A DNA stretch of 11,544 nt from Eimeria necatrix (Eukaryota > Apicomplexa > Conoidasida > Eucoccidiorida > Eimeriidae), in the NCBI RefSeq assembly GCF_000499385.1, contig NW_013651908.1, positions 1-11,544 on the forward strand. Reading direction: 5' to 3'. Every line of letters starts with the position of its first letter. Positions within the stretch are counted from its first letter, which is position 1. The notes under the pieces are model-generated. The model did not search any database. It saw only the letters and a program-made list of their open reading frames with translations, and was not told the origin of the DNA. Below are positions 1-6,671 of the stretch, one piece after another. Made by a program: the position numbers and the translations under genes.

Positions 1-75
1 CGCCTAGAACACTCAAACTCTTTCTAGTTTACGCGAAATTTGTGCCGCATGTTGAAAAGCGCGATGTTTATTGAC

Positions 76-827
76 GTATGCAGGAGGTGTGTTACAACTC
101 GGGGCATTAGTAACTCATCTTGCATGGGTCACAGTGGTGTTGCTAGGACGATATTGAGCTGCGCAGTGCAGGCACTGCTTCGCTGAGTGTGTATTGCTAA
201 ACTTGAATTTGCCGCTGCTTAGCGGTCTTCCTATGTGGTGCGAATGTCCTGATCGGCGCTTCTGCTTTCTGAAGAGTAAAACTGTGTTTGCATAGCTAAA
301 TGCAGCCGAAACACTTGCTCCGTGGTTTAGCGCTATACTTTTTCTCGACTAATGAAATGTACAGTGCTTACTAGTAAGCCATCCCTATGCGGCTTTTGTG
401 AGAGCATACCTACGTCTACTTGCAATTTCCAACGGCAGATGCTCCATTCTTCGATAAAGAAAATCAGAGGAATAATTTTGCAGCCGATATTTATTTTTAC
501 ATTAATTAAACTGTGAAGTATTCGAACTTGTAAAGTTCTTGTGTGAGGGACACGTTTGATTGCGGTGCAGGTTACCTCGAATATGTCTGGCTCTAGTTTT
601 GAGGTAAGCACACGACGCTTGTTTCAGCATGGTCCTGTAGATGTTCGTTTTGTTTGTTGGTGCTTGCTTGCGTTTTTGGTAAATGGAAAGGACGCGTTGG
701 GTTTGCTTCGCAAGCAGTTGGTCTTGAGTACTGATGGCTGGCGCTCGACGTTGTCTTTATTCTTTTGGAAGGCCTGGGTGAAGACGTGGCAGCGCCAGAC
801 AAAGGGCATGCTTTCGCTGCGAACCGA
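76..827 (+). repeat. Tandem duplication, copy 1
   Basis: First copy of a diverged tandem duplication; the second is at about 1038-1628. The clearest part is 654-743, which aligns without gaps to 1444-1533 with 70 of 90 bases identical. Around 105-275 the copies also align (shared taactcat/caactcat, tcacagtg, cagtgcaggca, ttctgaag) at an offset of 959-966. In the 3' part the offset is 790, so about 170 bases between about 280 and 545 are missing from copy 2 or were added to copy 1. The outer ends are vague because similarity fades. The copy contains the candidate 33-base exon at 571-603. The similarity is seen directly; the exact borders are inferred. Confidence 0.72.
571..603 (+). CDS. Candidate 33-base micro-exon (copy 1)
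   Basis: A 33-base segment follows ...ttgattgcggtgcag and is followed by gtaagc, a near-consensus 5' splice site. Read in phase 0 it encodes VTSNMSGSSFE. The equivalent segment of the second duplication copy, 1362-1394, has the same length, is also bounded by AG and GT, and encodes AASNTSGSTCQ. Three of the differences are synonymous in this frame (TCG/TCT, GGC/GGG, TCT/TCG), which favours coding in phase 0, though 33 bases are too few to prove it. A Ser/Thr/Asn-rich peptide of this kind would suit an exposed linker, but no function can be assigned. Alternative: a chance pair of splice-like dinucleotides inside a duplicated intron. Confidence 0.38.
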
Positions 828-1037
828 GGGCATATGAATATAATGTTTGCACCTTAAAAAGTGGTCTGGATATTTGGCGCATCGCCAGAAGTATTGTAAA
901 TCTGTCGAAACTAAATCTTCGTGTGAAACGCTACTCAGATCATCTAAGCAGGTCCTGATGGACTACCGTTGCATGATGCTGCAAGTGGAAAGCTGTAGAC
1001 GTGGAATGGAATGACGGATTATTATGCGCCATTGCCA

Positions 1038-1628
1038 ATGCCACGAAGAGAGTGCGTTGTGTGTTGGAGCGTTAGCAACTCATATCGAGCGTCACAGTGC
1101 TTTTTGATTGAGACGCTTGTTGAACCGCCCAGTGCAGGCACCGCTTGCCTTAGTGTGGAGTACAGATTTCGAAATTGTCGCTACAGAGCCCTCCTGTTGT
1201 ATTTTGTGAACTTACTGACCGGCGTTTCTGAAGATGCACAATAAAAGCCTGCTTGGATAGTCCAAAAAGAATTTGGCATTCGATTTCCATTCAACAGTGA
1301 AATCTTTTAGCTTGCGAATTGTGGGTGTCTTAATTGTTGAACATGCTTGATTGCAGAACAGGCTGCATCTAATACGTCTGGGTCGACTTGCCAGGTGTGA
1401 GCAAGGGGTTCGTGTTAGAATGAGCCTGTGGGCGTTTTCTTTCTTATTGATGGTTGCGAGCGCATTTGGTAAATGAACTGTACGCCTTGCGTTTGTTTTT
1501 CAAGCAGTTCGTCTTCAGTACTGCTTGCTGGCGTTTTGTGTGTCCCGTTATCTCGAAGGCTTAAGTGCAGAGGTGCTATCGCTATATGGACAGCGTAGGC
1601 TATTTCTTTTAGTTGCGAAGTAGAGAAG
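1038..1628 (+). repeat. Tandem duplication, copy 2
   Basis: Second copy of the duplication that begins near 76. It is shorter than copy 1 because it lacks the counterpart of roughly 280-545. It contains a 33-base candidate exon at 1362-1394 in the same relative place as the one in copy 1. Similarity extends weakly past 1533 (gaaggc, gtgcagaggtg, ttgcgaag) to about 1628. I did not find a convincing third adjacent copy downstream. Confidence 0.7.
1362..1394 (+). CDS. Candidate 33-base micro-exon (copy 2)
   Basis: Counterpart of the segment at 571-603. It is preceded by cttgattgcagaacag and followed by gtgtga. It encodes AASNTSGSTCQ in phase 0; the SNxSGS core is shared with copy 1. Nucleotide identity between the two 33-mers is 22/33, no higher than in the surrounding duplicated sequence, so purifying selection is not demonstrated. 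An alternative acceptor lies 5 bases upstream (gattgcag). Confidence 0.36.
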
Positions 1629-2580
1629 GACGCCGTGGAGGTGGCTGCGATCTTCGGGACCAACAGCAGATGCAATAGCGTAGAAATCAAATGCCGTACG
1701 TGCGTAGAGACGGCGTCAAAATTTTCTATGGGACATTGCACGTATCTCTTGTTTTGCTCATTTGTTGCACCGGTAAATTTGGAATACATCATAGCGGCCC
1801 ATACAGCTAATGAGTGCTCTGGCTGTGCGTGCATTTGTCCTATATATCGTTTTGTTTTGGGTGCGTGAGGATGTTGTGCCCGCGTTTTTCGTGTCCTTGG
1901 AATGTAGGTAGATGGTTTGCTGAGTTTTGCAGCAGCCTTCACACTTTGGTAAAAGCCAGTTTTTTATTCTTTCCTGCCACTGTGTCCTGCAAGGACGCGC
2001 AGCGTCGGAGAGTGTCTGCCAAAGAATGCTTTTGATGGTGTTTATCTAGGGCTCGCTCATGGGTGATAGCGATTTTTCAGGGCCTTGCGGGAAAGAATTG
2101 AAAGTAAGGGAATGCGTACGTTGGGAATTTGGCCGCCCTGAAGACAACGAAAATAAAGTGGCGTTATTTTCGATTGTGGCACTTCGCGCGTCTGCCACTG
2201 TCACAGCTTTTGTATGTGACTAGTATTGATGATGCCTTCTTCAGCGTTCCATAATTGCCCTGTTTTTTACAGATGTGGATAGGCTGGGTTGGCAAGTCTA
2301 CGTCAACTTTATATAAGCGCAGAGCACGCTAGGCTGGTCTTGGATGTTCACGCTGCGCTGCATGTTTAACAATGGCAATGTCGAGAAGGTGTTGTTTATG
2401 GATTGCAGCAAGGAAGAAGTGTGGCATGGCTCTTCTTCGTATATTGGATATGGGCCTGGTTTAGACATGGTACTGTCTTGCCTTAATCAGGCAGTACGTG
2501 ACAGAACTTAGGTGCTTTTAGTGTGCTGATGATCGAGGTTTCCAGTGTTTCCTGTGATCACGTGTTTTGCGGTGAATTCT
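1629..2580. other. T/G-rich stretch, mostly intron-like
   Basis: Mostly T- and G-rich sequence without a convincing long coding stretch. A minus-strand frame of 175 codons at 1415-1942 overlaps its start but is judged spurious. Short AG...GT intervals occur, the best at 2081-2103. Others that are open but unproven are 2409-2438 (QGRSVAWLFF) and 2491-2511. An AATAAA lies near 2149, and a TATATAAG at about 2310 has no dependable gene attached. Confidence 0.4.
2081..2103 (+). CDS. Possible 23-base micro-exon
   Basis: Strong-looking splice signals on both sides: gatagcgatttttcag before, and gtaagg after an AAA. The 23 bases are purine-rich, unlike the T-rich flanks. One frame reads ALRERIE after the first base, another reads PCGKELK. 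A 23-base exon changes phase between its neighbours, and no partner exon has been identified, so this rests only on the splice-site match. Confidence 0.22.
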
Positions 2581-2641
2581 AGTGTTGGGCGAAACAATTT
2601 TCGTCCGTGGCAGTGACACGCTGGTAATTTTGATTCGTTAG

Positions 2642-2712
2642 TGAACACGTTCTGCTGCGAAGGAGCTGTGAAAACTCAAATATCGCCAGATGGTTATTGC
2701 GGATCGCAGAGA
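2642..2712 (+). CDS. Candidate internal exon, Cys-containing peptide
   Basis: The acceptor is taattttgattcgttag and the donor is AGA|gtatgc. After two leading bases the frame is open for 23 codons and encodes a peptide with NTFCCEG, ISPDGYCGSQR and three cysteines. The frame is also open upstream to a TGA at 2614. Base composition is balanced here, unlike the T/G-rich flanks. It ends in phase 0, which fits the candidate at 2966-3009 (starting GTG, phase 0) across a 253-base intron. Family unknown; a secreted or cell-surface protein is possible given the cysteines, but this is inference. Confidence 0.35.
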
Positions 2713-2844
2713 GTATGCAGTCCTGCGTAAAACCCAGATCATAACGCCTGATTAGCTGCAAGCGTGTAACACGAGCAAAATCGGCACGTCAGCAAACATG
2801 CAGCATTACCTCAAACGACTTCTGCCATCTCTTTCTGTCGTTAG

Positions 2845-2953
2845 GAATTTTCTTTGCCCGGTGCTTAACCGCTGAGCACGATGAGATAAACATCTTGAAC
2901 TCGCTAATCGGAACGCATGTCTGGACGGACGAAAACAATTTTTTTCGATTCGC
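2845..2953 (+). CDS. Candidate exon, alternative to its neighbours
   Basis: A pyrimidine-rich acceptor (ctctttctgtcgttag) is followed directly by an open frame of 36 codons ending at TGA 2955. It includes CLTAEHDEINILNSLIGTHV followed by WTDENNFF. The pattern of a Cys, then Leu, an acidic/Asn stretch, hydrophobics and a Trp loosely recalls the first half of a C-type lectin-like domain, but I would not assign it. The donor is unclear: gtctgg at 2919 keeps phase 0 but leaves only 47 bases before the next acceptor at 2965, and gtgata at 2954 is too close to it. It may be an alternative exon or chance. Confidence 0.25.
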
Positions 2954-2965
2954 GTGATAACCTAG

Positions 2966-3009
2966 GTGGTTATCGAGGAATCAAGACCTGTAGAGAGCGA
3001 TGAATCAAG
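2966..3009 (+). CDS. Candidate internal exon with acidic repeat
   Basis: It begins immediately after gataacctag and ends at AAG|gtttgt. Fourteen codons encode VVIEESRPVESDES, leaving AG as an incomplete codon. The next candidate exon (3247-3364) begins with a single A completing AGA (Arg), so the two join in phase. A 24-base imperfect tandem repeat starts inside it at 2974. The in-frame TAG just upstream (2963-2965) is the acceptor itself, consistent with an exon start. The product is not recognised. Confidence 0.38.
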
Positions 3010-3021
3010 GTTTGTAGGAGG
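2974..3021 (+). repeat. 24-base imperfect tandem repeat
   Basis: 2974-2997 and 2998-3021 match at 18 of 24 bases, and five of the six differences are transitions. In the frame of the candidate exon 2966-3009 the period is eight codons (EESRPVES then DESRFVGG), so the repeat preserves the frame. Part of the second copy lies beyond the proposed splice donor at 3010. Confidence 0.6.
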
Positions 3022-3246
3022 CGTTGCGTGTGTGTTGCATGAATATTCGGCTGGCTTAGTGTTTTCTTGTTGCCTGCTCAACTGCTTTGCACTATCGGCG
3101 TGAACTGAAGCATGAATGTTCCCAGTGCCGCTGGAAGCGTTAGCCAAAAGAATCACTTTTAGTATAATCGGTGAATCTTTCGTAGCGTGCCAGAGGTATC
3201 TAACAGTTGGAGGCCGATGCTGCTAACAGGTTTCGTTTGCTTTTAG

Positions 3247-3364
3247 AAGGCGAAATGTTGGCATTCCTTTCTATGGCGCAGATGCGTTGGCGAACGCTTA
3301 TGATCAGGACCGTCATCTTTCCGTTTGCGGTTTTCCTGCCTATGCGATATATATGCAAAAATGC
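3247..3364 (+). CDS. Candidate internal exon, 39 codons, unknown family
   Basis: This is one of the best-supported exons in the window. Upstream is gctgctaacaggtttcgtttgcttttag, with a CTAAC branch-like sequence and a pyrimidine tract. Downstream is TGC|gtaaat. After one leading base it is open for 39 codons, containing RNVGIPFYGADALANAYDQD and then RHLSVCGFPAYAIYMQKC. Length (118 bases) is typical of an internal exon. It accepts the two-base remainder of 2966-3009 and ends in phase 0, matching 3604-3732. The family is not recognised. Confidence 0.45.
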
Positions 3365-3603
3365 GTAAATACTAAGAAAGTGCGGGAACAGTGATTTAGC
3401 GTTCTCGGCACAAGCTGCAAACGGCAGTGGTGGACTTAAATTTCTCGTACCACGAGGTTGTATGCACATGGATTTATGAAAGTAACAGAGGGAAGTCCGT
3501 TTTCCCGATCAGCACTGCCTCGCTTTCTTGAGTAGTCTCTTTTTGCTGGCGCAATAAGTTGCTCTATTGAGGGTTTGCGGTGTTGCTATGCACTAAAAGC
3601 TAG

Positions 3604-3732
3604 CATGTTAAGGAGAACGTGGAACGTCTTGATTACTTTCAGCATGTGCGCTTAATGCTCAGCTCGAAAACGAGGAGCATTCCGCTTTTCCTTCTGCTTT
3701 GCATTTTCTGGTTGTTGTATGACAGGCGATGA
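3604..3732 (+). CDS. Candidate terminal exon with hydrophobic C-terminus
   Basis: It starts directly after ctatgcactaaaagctag and runs 42 codons to TGA 3730-3732. The first part is charged and helical-looking (HVKENVERLDYFQHV). The last 18 residues are mostly hydrophobic followed by DRR, resembling a C-terminal membrane anchor. Phase 0 at its start matches the phase-0 end of 3247-3364. An AATAAA follows at 3756-3761, 24 bases after the stop, which supports a gene end here. The hydrophobic run could instead reflect T-rich non-coding sequence, since TTT/CTT/TTG triplets give Phe and Leu. Confidence 0.36.
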   Translation, partial: HVKENVERLDYFQHVRLMLSSKTRSIPLFLLLCIFWLLYDRR

Positions 3733-3755
3733 TAAACTGCAGGCAGTCCGTTACA

Positions 3756-3761
3756 AATAAA
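3756..3761 (+). terminator. AATAAA polyadenylation-like hexamer
   Basis: Lies 24 bases after the TGA ending the candidate exon 3604-3732. Its position suits a short 3' untranslated region if the organism uses the animal-type hexamer. Five other AATAAA hexamers occur on this strand, so the coincidence is modest evidence. Confidence 0.3.
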
Positions 3762-4127
3762 CTGCCCTCAGATCGAACTTACTTGTGTAGCTGGCTTGTT
3801 TCCAAGAGTCGCGCTGTGAGTCGCGGCGTGTTTTCCGGCGCAGTGCGCTTCTAGCTTTCACATATTTTGTGAGCTTTGCAATTTGCGGTGTGTGGTCACT
3901 AACTTGTCTGCTGTTGAAAATATTCGCAGTGGAGGCAGGCCTTACGCATGTGAAGGTAATACTATGCCTTACATGCTTTGCAAGTAAAATTCGCGTATGT
4001 CGCTGAAAGCTAGGAAAATAAACATTTCGATTATGAAAGCTGTGATTTCGTTAATATAGAGGAGAGACAGTATGGACATGACCGGCCTTTTGTCTTGTTG
4101 ACTGCTATTGTGCTATTTTTATTTCAG
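3762..4127. other. Probable intergenic or intron sequence
   Basis: T/G-rich sequence with no persuasive exon. It contains another AATAAA (near 4016). A purine-rich patch around 4058-4080 includes an ATG whose frame (MDMTGLLSC) closes after nine codons. It ends in the strong pyrimidine tract and acceptor before 4128. Confidence 0.35.
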
Positions 4128-4193
4128 GTTGTGCGTCCCATAGATGGCATAATATGCGCTGAAGTGCTTGGTTCGATATGGTGCATGTGTGAC
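4128..4193 (+). CDS. Candidate internal exon, 22 codons
   Basis: Preceded by gttgactgctattgtgctatttttatttcag, one of the strongest acceptors in the window, with a TTGAC branch-like sequence. Followed by GAC|gtgtat. It encodes VVRPIDGIICAEVLGSIWCM followed by CD, phase 0 at both ends. The proposed 144-base intron that follows ends in ccttgcatatgctaagcattcag. The frame continues open through that intron by chance or design (4095-4514 is open throughout), so retention of the intron would also give a continuous protein. Product unknown. Confidence 0.4.
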
Positions 4194-4337
4194 GTGTATG
4201 CTAGTTTTGAGCCAGCAAAACAAATTGCAAAACTCCCAATGTGTTGCACCAGTCTCACTCTTAAATTATTGGTTGAAGCCGCTTCATGCATACGCTTGTT
4301 TTGGCATGTGGCTTCCTTGCATATGCTAAGCATTCAG

Positions 4338-4483
4338 GTTTTAAAAACTTCTTCGTTCGAAGGAATGCTTATAGAGGGCTACAAGATAGCAGCCCTTCTG
4401 CATGGTGGAAAAGCTCAGTGTCGGACGGAAGACCCCAATGAGAAACGCGTGCAGTCAACAGTTGCAGCATATTATGAATCAGG
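4338..4483 (+). CDS. Candidate internal exon, about 48 codons
   Basis: The acceptor is tgctaagcattcag, with a canonical CTAAG branch-like sequence and a pyrimidine-rich stretch upstream. The likely donor is CAGG|gtatat; an alternative is TCC|gtgtgc at 4494. Composition changes to purine-rich. Peptide segments include SFEGMLIEGYKIAALLHGGK and CRTEDPNEKRVQSTVAAYYE. It begins in phase 0, matching 4128-4193, and with the first donor leaves two bases that join the single leading base of 4949-5099. The charged, balanced residue content is unlike translations of the flanking T-rich DNA. Family not recognised. Confidence 0.42.
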
Positions 4484-4549
4484 GTATATATCCGTGTGCG
4501 ATATAAGCTTGTGAGCTGCCGGCAACAGGAAAAGGCCATACGGCGTTAG

Positions 4550-4579
4550 CACAGTCCGCGTGAGGCACAGCAGTGCTTG
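4550..4579 (+). CDS. Possible 30-base micro-exon
   Basis: Bounded by gcgttag and g|gtaagg, in frame HSPREAQQCL. The donor is good, but the acceptor lacks a pyrimidine tract. It lies inside the proposed intron 4484-4948 and is a whole number of codons, so it could only be an alternative exon if phase allows. Weak. Confidence 0.15.
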
Positions 4580-4790
4580 GTAAGGACGTGCGCTTGAATC
4601 GCACTGATAAAGTGAGTTCCTGGCCTTAAATATGAGGCAAGCGAATGGCTGATGATGTAGGGTGCTACACTGGTGTTCCGCAGAAAGCAGCTAGCATTAT
4701 CTTCTTCGTGGCTCAGTCTACCTTGCACTCTAGATATTAGCAGCCCCCGCTCTGAAGCTCTAAATTCATTTGGGCGTACTTTCTTCCTGT

Positions 4791-4853
4791 TCTGCGCAAG
4801 AAAACACTAGATGAGGACTTAGCAAGTCATCATCTAGTGCTTTCTTGCGCAGA
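4791..4853. repeat. 63-base near-perfect inverted repeat (hairpin)
   Basis: Arms 4791-4820 and 4824-4853 form a 30-position stem with 28 Watson-Crick pairs and a three-base loop (agc). The two mismatches are A4804 opposite C4840 and G4815 opposite A4829. If the minus strand is transcribed the first becomes a G-U wobble, leaving only one unpaired position. Pairing does not usefully continue outside. It lies in the proposed intron between 4338-4483 and 4949-5099. Candidates are a small-RNA precursor, a foldback transposon remnant or a recent palindromic duplication. Arms this similar imply either recent origin or maintained pairing. Confidence 0.85.
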
Positions 4854-4948
4854 TCAAGTGGCAGAATTTCCTCTATGGTGGTCAGTGTAACAGGAGCCAT
4901 GATTCAACTTCTCATTGTAAACTTCTGTTTTGCACGTAACATCTTCAG

Positions 4949-5099
4949 GATGTATGCGTCGTGCGAGTATGCCACTGGCAAGCTGCCGTTGTCGTTTAAG
5001 TCAATGCAACTGTTTCAGCCTGAAATGCTGAATCCATTCTTCTACAGCGGAGTGGGCGCTGGCTTTGGGCGCCGCCTCGAGCAACTGTCGAATTCATAG
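4949..5099 (+). CDS. Candidate terminal exon, 49 codons
   Basis: Preceded by a long pyrimidine-rich stretch and cgtaacatcttcag. After one leading base it is open for 49 codons to TAG 5097-5099. It contains MYASCEYATGKLPLSFKSMQ, then LFQPEMLNPFFYSGVGAGFG and RRLEQLSNS. The leading G completes the codon left by 4338-4483. An AATAAA lies 41 bases past the stop at 5140-5145. A competing reading exists: acceptor ccattcttctacag at 5047 and the excellent donor gtaagt at 5116 would define an exon 5048-5115 in another frame (starting RSGRWLWAPP). Both cannot be used in one transcript. Product unknown. Confidence 0.4.
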
Positions 5100-5139
5100 G
5101 CGTTTTGCTTAGCTGGTAAGTCTTGATAGAACCATATCG

Positions 5140-5145
5140 AATAAA
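5140..5145 (+). terminator. AATAAA polyadenylation-like hexamer
   Basis: Follows the TAG of the candidate terminal exon 4949-5099 by 41 bases, a plausible spacing for a 3' end. It is not supported by anything else, and the alternative exon with donor at 5116 would place it in an intron. Confidence 0.28.
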
Positions 5146-5331
5146 TTGCAGCAGTACAGTGCTATCCTTTGCCGTTGGTAGGGTTTACATTTGCAGCAAG
5201 CTGCTAATCTCCAGCATATGATCCATACTTAATGATGAACTCGTCCCTGGGGTTGCCGCTGCGGCCCTTGCTGCTGTCTCCGGCTTATTTTTTGTCTTGA
5301 GTCACCTTTTGCCTATATTCCCTATGGTTAG

Positions 5332-5793
5332 TACTTCCAGTCTGCGTGCGTTGGAAGCCAGGTCGGCTCGAATCTAGACGATCCACAGTGGGTCTACGTG
5401 TGCTTTGACAACGTTGCCTATGACTGAGTGGAGGTCAATTCTTATGTTCTGATCCGAAACTCTGTGTTAAGGCCGATTCTCCTTTCGAAGTTTACTAGTA
5501 AGAAAAAAGCATTGAAGTATACGCCTCTTGGTTTATCTGGCGGATGTCTCCAGGCCGTGAGCATGCTGCGTGGCGTGGTGCATTTAGCCTGGTTAGACTG
5601 ACTGTCTGGTGGAAGCACATTTGAAATTACTTGGCTGCCTATGGAAGGTCGAGTTCCACCCGACACAGTGTACACCACAAACTAGAATGAAGAGATTGCT
5701 GGTCCAGTCGGCGTTATTTCAACAGGTTTTCTAATAACTTTGTTGCACTCCTTCACCCACATATGTCGGCGTGAGCGGAGACTTTCTGCATGT
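5332..5793 (+). pseudogene. Coding-like frame interrupted by three stops
   Basis: After the acceptor attccctatggttag one frame runs to TAA 5794 with in-frame TGA at 5425, TGA at 5599 and TAG at 5683. Four segments of 31, 57, 27 and 36 codons read like protein: for example VGSNLDDPQWVYVCFDNVAY, then SVLRPILLSKFTSKKKALKY and TPLGLSGGCLQAVSMLRGVV, then GSTFEITWLPMEGRVPPDTV. Base composition is balanced throughout. It could be several exons separated by small introns (an acceptor-like tgactgag precedes the second segment, and gtaaga lies inside it at 5491), a decayed gene, or readthrough. An AATAAA lies at 5831-5836, 35 bases past the TAA. Phases of the possible splices do not reconcile, so no exon limits are given. 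Confidence 0.3.
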
Positions 5794-5830
5794 TAATGAG
5801 CATCAGTACACAAGATGAGCACACACCCTT

Positions 5831-5836
5831 AATAAA
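5831..5836 (+). terminator. AATAAA polyadenylation-like hexamer
   Basis: Lies 35 bases after the TAA that closes the interrupted frame 5332-5793. Its significance depends on that frame being real. Confidence 0.22.
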
Positions 5837-5973
5837 CTATCAGCGCTTGACGCCTGGTGCATGTGTTCCAGTAATACGAATCGCCTCTGGAGAGGCTCCA
5901 CGTTGAAGTAAGAAGTTCTATTGTCGCTGTAGACAGATGGGCAAGTGATCATTGCCGCGTTCACCTTTTGCAG

Positions 5974-6075
5974 CCAATGCTTTACCAGCTTCTTACAGAA
6001 CGCACGAAAGGATCACCCTATTAGCTCTTCCATTTTATCAGCGTGTGCGCCTTCAATATGATGTCACGTGCATGG
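5974..6075 (+). CDS. Candidate internal exon, 102 bases
   Basis: The acceptor is gcgttcaccttttgcag and the donor is ATGG|gtatgc. After two bases the frame encodes NALPASYRTHERITLLALPF and then YQRVRLQYDVTCM, ending one base into a codon; 102 bases is a whole number of codons. The sequence is C- and A-richer than its surroundings. The next acceptor (6117) would leave an intron of only 42 bases, and the phases of this exon and 6118-6228 do not match unless the weaker donor gtcacg at 6063 is used. Product unknown. Confidence 0.33.
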
Positions 6076-6117
6076 GTATGCTTTCTTTTAAACACGTCGA
6101 TTTTCTTCTCTTCAAAG

Positions 6118-6228
6118 AACGATCACCCTCAGCTTGTGCTAGAATTTGACACTGTCGCTACGACGAGCGGAGCTGCTCCGGCTGTTGTGCTTTGGCGCAG
6201 TCTACACTTTCATGTGCACATTCAATGA
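6118..6228 (+). CDS. Candidate terminal exon, 36 codons
   Basis: Directly follows cgattttcttctcttcaaag, a strong pyrimidine tract. In phase 0 it encodes NDHPQLVLEFDTVATTSGAA and then PAVVLWRSLHFHVHIQ before TGA 6226-6228. Composition is clearly unlike the T/G-rich DNA after it. The frame is also open upstream to an ATG at 6043, so a short unspliced reading frame of 61 codons is possible. No polyadenylation hexamer follows closely. Family not recognised. Confidence 0.36.
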   Translation, partial: NDHPQLVLEFDTVATTSGAAPAVVLWRSLHFHVHIQ

Positions 6229-6470
6229 GATTCTAAAGGAAGTGCGTGCTGTTTGTTTTTTGTGTGCTACATACTTATTGTGAGACTTGGAGTGCAGCCG
6301 AGGACAGCCTTCAGATGAATGTTGATGGGTTTTACTTGATGTCGTGTTGTGTTGTTCACATTAGCGTGTACGCTCCTTAATTCAACAGCTGCATTGCCAC
6401 GGTGCCTTAGGAATTGTTTTGTGTCCAGGATCGTGGGCATTTCTGAATGTGGGTTTGTTATCTATGACAG

Positions 6471-6589
6471 GATTTTTGGCGTGGCAGTGGTCCAAAAAAT
6501 CCCGTTTCATGTGGAAACGAGCTTGAAGCGAGCTAGAAGACCGAAGGTGACACTGATTGGCGCGTTACTTTTCTCACAAAATTGGTATG
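6471..6589 (+). CDS. Candidate internal exon, basic peptide
   Basis: The acceptor is gggtttgttatctatgacag and the donor is TATG|gtgagg. After one base it encodes IFGVAVVQKIPFHVETSLKR followed by ARRPKVTLIGALLFSQNWY. An earlier donor (AAG|gtgaca at 6547) is possible. With the later donor it leaves a single G that joins the two leading bases of 6672 onward to give Gly, across an 82-base intron whose 3' end has a CTAAAC branch-like sequence. The two exons are thus phase-consistent. Product unknown. Confidence 0.38.
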
Positions 6590-6671
6590 GTGAGGGACAT
6601 TTAGGCACGTGATCAAGCCAAGTAGGTCTCCCACGGTTTCGTGTATCTACAAGCTAAACATTTGCATACAG

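Noticed and set aside
1..75. Open frame at the left edge (LKLFLVYAKFVPHVEKRD) and a similar-looking stretch at 952-1000
   Set aside because: Placed at roughly equivalent ends of the duplication, but codon alignment gives only about 44% identity and the offset (929) disagrees with the rest of the duplication.
1415..1942. Minus-strand open frame of 175 codons, the longest in the window
   Set aside because: It overlaps the duplicated, T/G-rich plus-strand DNA. Low A and C there removes TTA, CTA and TCA, which are the minus-strand stops, so a long frame is expected by chance. The equivalent part of the other duplication copy is not open.
2308..2317. TATATAAG resembling a TATA box
   Set aside because: No start codon or convincing first exon follows at a sensible distance, and similar AT motifs occur at several other places (near 3345, 4485, 10979, 11282).
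4169..4180. ggttcgatatgg resembling a tRNA B box
   Set aside because: The B-box match is incomplete and no A box or cloverleaf could be folded around it. No tRNA or rRNA was found elsewhere.
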